Assembly: GCA_019054805.1 (NCBI GenBank) | Contig: JAHQIY010000024.1 | Span: forward strand, 124,001 to 188,000 | Origin: Brachionus manjavacas | Taxonomy: Eukaryota > Rotifera > Eurotatoria > Ploima > Brachionidae | Direction of reading: 5' to 3' | Length of the DNA stretch: 64,000 nt | Shown here: positions 55,689 to 64,000 of the stretch, piece after piece | Layout of the letters: every line of letters starts with the position of its first letter | Numbering within the stretch: the stretch's first letter is position 1 | The notes under the pieces: model-generated | What the model was told of the DNA's origin: nothing | What the model saw: only the letters and a program-made list of their open reading frames with translations | The model's database searches: none | Translations under genes and position numbers: made by a program

Positions 55689-56955
55689 TTAAATTTTTTT
55701 CAAGAGTGCAAGCATCAATTTTTTAAAGTCTCCATCGGCTTCTTTGTGTACCAAATCAGTCAGACTTCTTCCATACATCTTTTTAAATTCATCATTTATT
55801 TCAGGCAAGTCAATCTTTTGAGAAATTGGTTATTTTTATTCAATAAATTTAAATAGATTCAAATGATGTGTTACTTCAGCTCTCCGAATCACCACCTGTA
55901 ATAAATCTTGTTCAAAATTTTTCTTCTCTTGGGCACTTCTGGCTAAAAGTTCAGCAAAATATCGCGGTCTATTGCGAATGCATTTGACTAAAATAAAGCA
56001 TATTTTTACAATTACTTTAAAAAAAAATAATTACCAATTGTCAAGAGAGCTTCACATAAATCTCCGCTGAATTCATCTGTAATCGCCTTCTCTAGATCAT
56101 TCTCAAAGCTTTCTTTGTAAAGAGCAAAAATTGCGTTCAATTCAGCAAATGAACGAGAGCTCAGTATTCGAACAAACTCTTTTTCGTCAGTTCCTGTCTT
56201 TCCTTCGCCTGCATCATACAAATTTTGTGTTTCTTTTTCGATAAACTCTTTGTCATAGCCGTGATTTTCCCTACGGCCACCAGACGCTAAAGATCTAAAT
56301 AAACGCCCTAAATCACCACCTTCTTCATTTTTTAAATCAGCCTCTAATTCAGTCCTATACACTTAATCTAAAATTATTCATTGTTAAACAATTTTTTTTC
56401 ACTTACTTCTTCTGTACGCATTTTTCACTTCACGAATTTCTTCCGCATTTTTTGTGCACAAAATTTCTATTATTTTTTGCTCATTCGTTCCCATTCCCTT
56501 GAAGAGAAAAGTAAAGAGGATCATTTAAATCTGCTAATTTTTACCTGAAAAGCTTGATGCAAAATAGAAGCCTCATATTCATCAACAGGCATAAAAAGAG
56601 CTAGAACTGCTTGTAGAAAAAACCCGCCTATCTCTGACTTTAAATCCTCCTCTATTTCCTTTAAATAGAATTTTGGAATACAATCATTTAAATTTTTTGA
56701 ATTTTTATTGAGTTATTTTAATTTTTTAGAAAAATTTGAAGGTGAATTAAATTTAAAAATTTTTAAATTTACTTTTCCTGTCAATACCAAATATTTGGAT
56801 TTAATTTGCTGCCTTTGTCGATTATTATAAGCAACCACTTCTCTAATTATACGATTTTCATCAGTACCTATTCCTTTCATTGCTTTTTCGAAAGAAAGAG
56901 CAACTTTTTCCATTTGGGCTTGCTCTTTTTCACACCGTTCACTGTCAGTCTCCAT
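55689..56955 (-). CDS. Annexin D, 317 aa (most divergent of the cluster)
   Basis: Six exons: 56773-56955, 56545-56658, 56407-56497, 56035-56361, 55875-55987, 55689-55814; 318 codons. Repeat 1 has a complete type II loop (MKGIGTDENRIIREVV); repeat 2 has GMGTNEQKIIEIL; repeat 3 has GKTGTDEKEFVRIL; repeat 4 begins KCIRNRPRYFAELLARS and has lost the GxGT loop, so three calcium loops remain. The C-terminus (MYGRSLTDLVHKEADGDFKKLML) fits the family. An N-terminal head of about 19 residues, Glu/Gln-rich, precedes repeat 1. It is the last gene of a three-gene minus-strand array and has its own intron positions (exon 1 fused, extra intron in repeat 2), so it diverged early. Confidence 0.93.
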
Positions 56956-57470
56956 TTTTAGATAGTTCTTTGGTCTACAAAAAAATTATTAATTTTTATT
57001 TTTGGATTTTAAAATTTTCTCCGAAATTAGCTTAATGTCATTTAATAGATAAAAAATATAAAAGTAAAATCAATAAAAAAATCGTTTTCGTTAGAATATA
57101 AATTTTTTTGAAAAACTTAAAAAAAAACAAATGGTTTCCATAGAACCTGCAATACTTTATTCTGAAATTCAAAGAATTAAAAAAATCAAAATTATAATTC
57201 AAAACGATTGGTATCAAGATTATGTACGAGATTGAGTTACCATGATGATATCCACAAGTTTTGCTAAGGATCAGAAATTTTACTTAATAATTCAAGTTCA
57301 AAAAAAATTGATTAATAAAGTTTTTTGGTACCATGGATTTGAATGCTATTTACTCAAATGTCTCATGTTAACCCTTAGAAAATCAAAACAGTGATTTTAT
57401 GACAAAATCAACAAAATTTATTTAAAAAAAATGAAAAGTAAAATGAAATTTTTTCACAAAGTATGCAGTT
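56956..57470. other. Spacer between annexins B and D
   Basis: 515 bp, A/T-rich; presumably the annexin D promoter and annexin B 3' UTR. No coding frame. Confidence 0.5.
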
Positions 57471-58670
57471 TCAGTTTCCAATCAAACTCAGAAACAATTT
57501 TCGATAATCTCCGCTGATTTCAGATTTAACTGAGTCATAAAGACTTTTGCCATACATTTCTTCATATTCATTTTTTATGCGATCCAAATCAATCTAATTT
57601 AAAATTTTTAATTAATTACATTTTTATTTGAAAAAAAGTTTTGAACAAAATTTACTTCAGATCGAGAAACAACAAGTCGAATCAAAGTTTCATCATTTGT
57701 GCCTAAGCCTTTCATTGCTTTGTATAGCTCTTCAGCAAAATAAGCGGGCTTACTTCTGCAAGACTTTACAATTGCCAAGCATGCTTTTTCCAAATCGCCA
57801 CTCATTTCTTTCTTGATTGCTTTTTCAATGTCATTACCAGAAATTTCTTTATAAACTTCAAAAGTAGCTTTAAGCTGGGGAAATGATCTCGAGCAAAGGA
57901 TTCGAATGAATTCCGACTCATCAGTGCCAAATTTTCCCTCTCCAGCCTTTCAAAAATATTTATTTAAAACAAAAAAAATTAAATTCTTAAATTACATCAT
58001 AAAGCTCTTGGGCTTCTTTTTTTGCCAAATTAAAGTCTATTCTGTAATTTTCAGATCGACCACAAGAGACCAATGATCTGAGCAATCTGCCAAAATAACC
58101 CTTGCATTCAGTTTCAATGTCTTTTTCCAAATTTCTCTCATAAGCTAAATTAAAATTTTAAAATTTTTTCAGATCATAAAAATGATGGTTTGAATTGTTC
58201 TACTTGAGTTATAGATCATTTTTAGATTTTCAATTTCAAAAGCTTCCTTTGGGCAGATGGTCTGGATTAGAATTTTCTCGTTTGTGTTTATAGCTTTAAG
58301 CGCTTTACGCAAACACTTGGCTTCATACTTTTCGAGTGGTTCTAGCAGCGCTAAAATTCCCTCGAGAAAATTTCCACTTATTTCTGATTTAATGCTTTCT
58401 TCCAGAGTCTAAAAGTTTAATTCTTTTTAAAAATCTAATGCAAATTTTGTTAAAAATGGTTTACCTTTCCATACATTGTCAAATAGATCTCTTTGATTGA
58501 CTGACGCTCACTATTTGAATGGTTTATTATCTCTTTAATTAATCTAGATTCATCAGTTCCTAGGAAAATGGAATTTTTTTAGCATTGTTGTAAAAATTCA
58601 ACCGAATAAACTCACCTATTCCTTTCATTGATTTTTTCAGGCTCTTTGCCGCTTCCTCGAATCTCTCCAT
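57471..58670 (-). CDS. Annexin B, 305 aa (inverted near-twin of annexin A)
   Basis: Six exons: 58616-58670, 58465-58559, 58204-58408, 57996-58144, 57656-57946, 57471-57593; 306 codons, same phases and intron lengths as annexin A. Repeat 1 MKGIGTDESRLIKEI, repeat 3 GKFGTDESEFIRIL and repeat 4 AMKGLGTNDETLIRL keep the type II calcium loop; repeat 2 has lost it (AINTNEKIL). Exons 1-5 and introns 2-5 are essentially identical to annexin A, base for base, apart from the repeat-4 loop. The last 15 codons and the 5' and 3' flanks differ more (ending SLIGN instead of SLIEK). Cytosolic membrane-binding role inferred from the family. Confidence 0.93.
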
Positions 58671-59169
58671 TTTATTTTTTTCCAAGTTTAGCTAAAATTT
58701 AATCAATTTTTGATTTTTCTACAAATAATTAAAACTTTTTCTTAGTCATGTATCAAAAAATTTATCGCCTCAAAAAAACTTAGCGGTTTTAATTTAGAGG
58801 ATTTTGCAAATTAAAAATAAGAAAAACTTTTGACATGAAAATGTCAGTTTGATTTTTTTAATGCTTAGAATTCTTGGATATTAATACTTTTTTTTAATGT
58901 AACCTAAATGCTTTTGACCTGAACTCTAAATTTTTGACATTCAAAGAACGAACTAACCTATTTTCAGGCCAACATTTTTAACATTTTCAAAAGTTCATGC
59001 ATATTCCGTTATTATAAATAAATTTTCATACTCAAAAAGTTCATAGCTGTTTTAGTTTATTAATAAAAAAATGAATTGAAAATAAGATTTTTTATTCAAC
59101 TTTAATATTTATCTAAAGACAAGCATAATAATTGCAGACATTCTTGAAGAATAAGGTTCAGAAGAGCTT
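58671..59169. other. Spacer between annexins B and C
   Basis: 499 bp. The part next to annexin B (to about 58810) is homologous to the annexin A upstream region at 28810-28949, including TGATACATGACTAAGAAAAAG; this shared block is a candidate promoter/5' UTR. The rest is A/T-rich. Confidence 0.55.
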
Positions 59170-62100
59170 TTAGTTTCTAATTAAATGAATTAGTATTTTT
59201 TCATAATATCCGCTAACTTCAGATTTAATATGATCTGATAAAGTTTTATTGTAAAGCTTGACATATTCTCGTTTGATGTCTTCCAAGTCATTTTCCCGCC
59301 TGGTAACCAAAATCCTGATTAAATCCGAGTTTTTTATTCCTATTCCAGTCAAAGATTTGTTAATCAATTCAGCAAAGTAAGCGGGCTTATTTCTGCAAGA
59401 CTTTACAATTGCCAAGCATGCTTTTTCCAAATCGCCACTCATTTCTTTCTTGATTGCTTTTTCAATGTCATTTTCTGATATTTCTTTGTAGGCATCAAAA
59501 GTTGCTTTAAGCTGGGGAAATGATCTCGAGCAAAGGATTCGAATGAATTCCGACTCATCAGTGCCAAATTTTCCCTCTCCAGCCTTTCAAAACTTTTAAT
59601 TGAAAAAAAATTAATTTATTGAATTACATTATAAAGATCCTGGGCTTCTTTTTTAGCCATGTCATAGTCTACTGGCTTGCGAGAGTTCTCCCTTCCTCCG
59701 CAAACAATTGATTGATAAATTCTGCCCAAATAGCCACATTCTTCTTCGGCAATATCAATCTCCAAGTTAGCCGAAAACACTTAATTAAATTTTTTGATTA
59801 AATGACAAAAAAATTATTTTTTTACTTCTATTGTAAGTTTTTTTAAGAACTTCGATTTCATGTGGCTCTTTTGGACACAATGTTTGGGTCAGTAGATTTT
59901 CGTTTGTTCCTAATCCCTTTTAAATTCAATTGAGCTTCTTTAGAAAGAAATTAGGCAGAAATTTTTCTATTTACTTCATGAATTATATTTGATTCGTATT
60001 CTTCTATGGGCTCAAGAAGACCTAGGATTGTTTCAAGAAAGTTTCCGCCGATTTCTGATTTAATGTCTTCTTCAAGAGACTAGTTTAAAACTCATAGGTT
60101 TTAAATTAATTTTTTAAATTGCACGTTTTAATTACTTTTCCATACATAGTTCGGTAAACTTTTTTGATCTTTTGAAGTTGTTCATTCGAATGTGTAGTTA
60201 TTTCGTTTGTCAATCTTGATTCATCAGTCCCTTGAATGAAAGGAAAATTAGTTTTCTAAACACTATTGTCTATTGTTTATTTTCAATATATATTTATTCA
60301 ACAAAAGTTTTTAAATAATTAAATTTTGATTCTTGCAATAGACTCATAGTAGCATTGATTTAATTAAAGAATCTTCCAAAAGCCAGCGAGAATTAACTTT
60401 TCTAAATCAGGAAAAAATAACTAAAAGGATAAATCTGTTTATTAAGATATTAAAAAATTATTGGTAAAATTCTAATAACTTATTTTTGCTTTCAATTGAG
60501 TATTTTCCAGAAACTAAAAATAATAATTTAAAATATTTTATTAATTTTGAAAAGAATTTTTGACAGATAAACAAGATAATTAAATAAACGCTTGATAAGG
60601 TAAAATTAAACTCAGTTTATGTCAAAGGTAAGATGATTGGGAATTAAATTTATAAAGCAAAGGTTCTATTTTTGTTTTTAATTTAAATTTGAATGAGTCA
60701 AAAAAAAATTTCTAAAAAAAGTGTAATAAACAAGAATGTAATTTTTGTCAATTAACAGAAAAATGTTTTTGTGTGAAATATGAAAATTATTCTCTACCTA
60801 TTTAATGTGATTCTAATTGTGATGCTACTGGAATAGTTTAAATAATAAAGTGAAGAAAATGTACAGAATTTTACATCGGGTCATCGAAAATATCAGCTAG
60901 AAAAAGGATTTTAGAAAATAAATACTCAATTAAAAAGTTTAACAAAAATTCAAGAAACTCGCTCTGTAATTTTGACTTATGTTCTGAAGTCTCAATTCAT
61001 TTCAATTTACATGGTTACACTGATCAATATTTTAATCAAATAATGAATCCATTAGAAAATTAGCTAAAGGCGATTTAATTAATTTATAGCTTAAATTTCA
61101 AATTCCATTTTTAAATAAAAAAATTTATTAGAACCTTAATTTTTTCTTAAATTCATCGCATAATTGAAAATATAATATTTCAAATTTTGTCTAATTCTCA
61201 ATTAAAAAATTGAATCTCTCGGTAATCAAGATCCTGAAGAAGGCCTATAGGTCGAAGCGCGTCGGTTTTTTATAAATAAAATAAATAAAATTTGAATTGT
61301 TTCATTCAAAACATAATAAACAATTTTACTTTAGAACTTTCAAGGTTAACAAACAGGCTAAAATTTTTCTTTTTTTAGCCGAGAGACTTAAGCTCAAATT
61401 CAGTTCATGTGAACGAAATGAAATTAAAAGCAAATATTTAGAAAATTTTTAGAAAATTAAAATCCTCATATTTTTAGGAAAAAAAAAATTTTTTTCAGAT
61501 AATTTCGGTTTGAGAATATTTGGTTATTTTGTTAGCCAATTTGAATTGCTAACAATATTTCTAAGTTATATTTAAGGAATAGTCTGCGATTTAATTTATT
61601 GATATTCCAATACATTTAGTGCTTTAGTGCTTAGTTTTCATATCCGACAGTCTCTTATCAATCAAAAGTCTAACAACTTATTTTTTTTAAATCATTGAAT
61701 AATTATAAATAGAAACTTTGGCACTTTTTTTACTTTTTTTTGGTACCTTTTATACTCAATTTTGTAATTTTTATATTTTTTTATACTAAACACAGTGTCC
61801 CTTGTTTACGGGTCACTGAGCAAGTGGTCAGCGATCGGCCTTGGCTTAGAATTAATAATAATAATAACATTTAGTGCTTTGAAGTTTTGCAGAGTTTTTG
61901 CAGAGACTTAATTTGGGTGGTACAAAGTTATTATCAACTGATACATTTTGCATAGCAGTTTTTAGACTAATAGTAAAAAAGCTATTTCTGTTTTTGTTCC
62001 TTGTTCTAAAATTCACAATTTCTCGAGTCAATGTGTGCTGAAAAGAAGGTTGTGTATGGAAGAGTGAAATTAGGAGCGATGGAAAAACTCTGTATTTCTG

Positions 62101-62458
62101 AAAATTTATACCATTAATAAATTATTAAAATTAATTAATACTATTCTCTTCATTTGCAAGGCCATCTTTAGATTTAAATTACCCAATCTTTATTTAAATT
62201 TTTAAATTTTTCATGCTCTATTGATCTTAAACTTATTATACCATTTGTATGAATACTTTTTTTTCTAAAATTTTATTTTTAAGTACATCACAAATTAAAT
62301 GTTTCAGGTTGCATGGGGCCTTGCTTCAGAACAACCTGAGAGTTCATCTCTCTAAAATTTTTTGTCTATCTGTCTATGATAAGCTTCTTTTTTAGTAGAT
62401 TACCTATGCCTTTCATCGCCTTGCGAAACCTCTGCGCTGCTGATTCATGTTGGTCCAT
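59170..62458 (-). CDS. Annexin C, 303 aa
   Basis: Six exons: 62404-62458, 60136-60230, 59975-60079, 59826-59916, 59628-59779, 59170-59583; 304 codons. Repeat 1 MKGIGTDESRLTNEI; repeat 2 GLGTNENLLTQTL keeps the calcium loop that A and B lost; repeat 3 GKFGTDESEFIRIL; repeat 4 LTGIGIKNSDLIRIL lacks the Thr. Compared with A and B it has an extra intron in repeat 2 (59917-59974) and lacks the last intron (exons 5 and 6 fused). Intron 1 is 2.17 kb and carries retroposon tails. The 5' half of the last exon (about 59390-59583) is almost identical to annexin B, including silent sites, while the remainder is diverged: a conversion tract. Confidence 0.92.
61228..61290 (+). repeat. Hairpin plus (ATAAATAA)n tail, hammerhead-like core
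   Basis: CCTGAAGAAGGCCTATAGGTCGAAGCGCGTCGG: a GGCC/GGTC stem with TATA loop (61242-61253) sits between CTGAAGA and GAAG, then TTTTTTATAAATAAAATAAATAAA. CTGANGA-stem-GAA is reminiscent of the hammerhead ribozyme core found in some retroelements, but the conserved GAAA is GAAG and there is an unpaired A, so catalysis is doubtful. Confidence 0.35.
61791..61868 (+). repeat. Stem-loop plus (AAT)n retroposon tail
   Basis: CAGTGTCCC ... GGGTCACTG forms a stem with one T/T mismatch (61794-61818). It is followed by GATCGGCCTTGGCTTAG and then ATTAATAATAATAATAAC. GC-rich relative to its surroundings; layout as for LINE 3' ends. Confidence 0.45.
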
Positions 62459-62833
62459 TTTTTTTAAAATTAATTTTAGTAAAAATGATTCTTTGAAAAA
62501 TGAAATTCAGTTAATTTTATATAAATTTAAAGCTCATTTAAAATGGTGATCAAAATCTTCCGGATGATTATGTAAAAATTTTAATTGAATATTTATTTTG
62601 AATTAGTTTTAATCCAACAAAAATTTAATTTCCTCAAATGACAACTGATTTTGTGTAGATTTGGAAAAAAACTAAATCGATAAGGATCTTACGGAATTGT
62701 CAAGTATCAATTGAGTGATTTTTTTTGTTTTTATTAAAAAGGTAAAAATTGAAGTATGAAATTAAATAGAATAAATTGTTTTTGCTTTCAGATAATTTCG
62801 GCAATTGTTTTAGTTAAATGAAATGATTTTAAT
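62459..62833. other. Spacer upstream of annexin C
   Basis: 375 bp, A/T-rich; would hold the annexin C promoter and the 3' UTR of the next gene. No motif assigned. Confidence 0.45.
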
Positions 62834-63395
62834 CTAGAGAAAATTGCTAGGACTACATTTTGGACAATATTTTTTGGCTACAGTTTCATCAAAATTTTCT
62901 TTCACAATCAAATTCAGTTTTTCATTCAAAGGCTTGCTTTCAATTTCATCATTTGTATTCTCTTTTGCATCATTTGTATTCTTTAGGTTGTTTTTTGAAA
63001 ATCTTTGAATTTTTATTCTTGAATGATAGCGAAGTCTAAAATATTTTAATTGAAATTTTCGAAGCCCGAATTTGGCTGGTATAAATTTGAATAATATTTA
63101 CCTCCACATAATGATTTTTCTAATGATCAAACAAATAATGATGGTAACACTAATACACGAGGTTGATAAGGCAGCAAAAATTGCATTTAAAATTGACTGA
63201 TGCTGAAAAAAAATTGATTCATAAATTTGGTTGAAAATTAAGTAAAGATCTTACGGATTCGATTAATTCGTCATCATGATCACTGTGGTAAAGCGAACTG
63301 GACGAATTGGAAATATTCTCTTGCTTATCCTTGCCATGCATTAAATGTTGGAAAAAATTTTTGTAGGCACTTGATATTGCATTAAAGAGCTTCAT
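62834..63395 (-). CDS. Small single-pass membrane protein of unknown function, 147 aa
   Basis: Three exons: 63255-63395, 63102-63202, 62834-63035; introns 52 and 66 nt; 148 codons. The N-terminal 47 residues are Ser/Asp-rich (NISNSSSSLYHSDHDDELIE) with one possible Asn-glycosylation site. Residues about 50-76 are hydrophobic (ILNAIFAALSTSCISVTIII), followed by basic RKIIMWRLRYHSR, which by the positive-inside rule places the C-terminal half in the cytosol. The tail is Lys/Asn/Glu-rich and ends with KKYCPKCSPSNFL, a CxxC pair. I do not recognise the family. Coding is supported by clean splice sites and phase closure; there is no homology argument. Confidence 0.6.
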
Positions 63396-63780
63396 TTTAA
63401 GATTATTTTGTTTTCCTTTTAAAAATATTTCAAAGCCAAATCTAATTAAGTTAATTCAATTTTTTTTTAAGGTCAAAGTTTTTTTTTATTTTAAAAACTT
63501 CAATTTAAAATATTTATTACAAAATTAATTACTATAACTAGTTCAAATAGCAAAAAAACCCAAAAAATCAAAATCAATTCTTAAGCTATTCACTATAGAA
63601 ATGAATACTGTATCGATAAAAAATTTCCATACTTGTTATCACATTCAAATTATCTATTAACTTTTAAAGACTGGTAACTTAAAATTTTTTCTTATCGATG
63701 ATTGTATCAATTCAGCAAAAATGGTCTGTAATCTTTACAGTAAAATAAAAATTAAAAATAAAAATTCTAAATTCTTTTCA
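63396..63780. other. Spacer, A/T-rich
   Basis: 385 bp between two minus-strand genes. No coding frame or motif seen. Confidence 0.45.
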
Positions 63781-64000
63781 TTAATCCAGAAGTATGATAG
63801 CAATTGTCAATGCACATACTACCAAAGCTGTCACTAGTGAATAAACAAACAATAGACTTGGTTTCCATCGAAAACCCTTGAAAAAAAAGCCATTAATCAT
63901 CAGTTGCTTTTATAATGCTAAATTTAACATACCGGTGGATTTTTCTTTTTAATAGGGATTTTGTTGATTTTGTCATAATCAGTATTTTTTTCACTATAGT
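63781..64000 (-). CDS. 3' end of a gene with a C-terminal membrane segment (partial)
   Basis: Two exons are visible: 63933 to beyond 64000, and 63781-63876 (intron 56 nt, donor CCG|GTATGT, acceptor TTCAAG|). The last residues read Asp/Lys-rich cytosolic sequence (DYDKINKIPIKKKNPP), then GFRWKPSLLFVYSLVTALV and more hydrophobics to IILLD and stop: a single hydrophobic helix of about 22 residues with almost nothing after it. This could be a tail-anchored protein or the last helix of a multi-pass protein. The product cannot be named from this piece. Confidence 0.55.

Larger units (their letters stand above)
60231..62403 (-). other. Annexin C intron 1, 2.17 kb
   Basis: Donor CATAG|GTAATC at 62403, acceptor TTCAAG| at 60231. 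It contains two hairpin-type retroposon tails (61228-61290 and 61791-61868) and, at about 61860-62020, a decayed sequence sharing TGCAGAG words, TGATACATTT and a TTCTAAAATTCACAATTTC end with the MITE family described at 22.5 and 48.2 kb. Confidence 0.65.

Overview
This is eukaryotic DNA from a small, AT-rich invertebrate genome. Intergenic sequence and introns are mostly A/T. Most introns are tiny (about 45-70 nt, GT...AG). The gene set is metazoan: UBR4, a septin of the SEPT6 group, annexins, KRTCAP2, PLAC8, a GT7 glycosyltransferase and GH18 chitinases. A monogonont rotifer such as Brachionus fits the base composition, intron size and chitinases, but this is an inference and I found no diagnostic marker. 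All exon models below were assembled by eye from splice consensus and reading-frame closure. Every complete multi-exon model closes to a whole number of codons.

Layout. 1-8.3 kb is transposon debris: the ORF1/ORF2 junction of a LINE, a MULE-type DNA transposon with 9-bp target duplications, a second MULE tail, a PLAC8 gene (3859-4416) and three LINE 3' relics. 9.2-26.2 kb is one gene on the minus strand, a UBR4 orthologue of about 4980 aa, of which 13.06 kb is a single uninterrupted exon. 28.9-30.1 kb is annexin A (+). 32.4-33.8 kb is a septin (+). 34.0-35.7 kb is chitinase A (-). 36-38 kb holds LINE and MULE relics. 38.3-38.9 kb is KRTCAP2 (+). 39.0-40.3 kb is a Pro/Ile-rich EF-hand protein (-). 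40.7-50.6 kb is a beta-1,4-GalNAc/galactosyltransferase (-) whose intron 2 contains a whole second chitinase gene on the same strand. 50.6-55.7 kb is largely empty apart from relics. 55.7-62.5 kb is a tandem of three annexin genes (-). 62.8-63.4 kb is a small single-pass membrane protein, and the 3' end of another membrane protein lies at the right edge.

How the genes relate. There is no operon logic here. The strongest signals are evolutionary. Annexin A at 29 kb and the inverted annexin B at 57.5-58.7 kb are almost identical through exons and introns, but differ at four consecutive codons that form the calcium loop of repeat 4. Part of that sequence also appears in annexin C, so gene conversion among the copies is likely. 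The GT7 enzyme has Leu where vertebrate galactosyltransferases have Tyr, which predicts GalNAc transfer. Both chitinases have the catalytic Glu, no visible chitin-binding domain, and a Ser/Thr-rich stalk ending in a hydrophobic tail, so both look membrane-anchored. All recognisable LINE relics lie on the minus strand.
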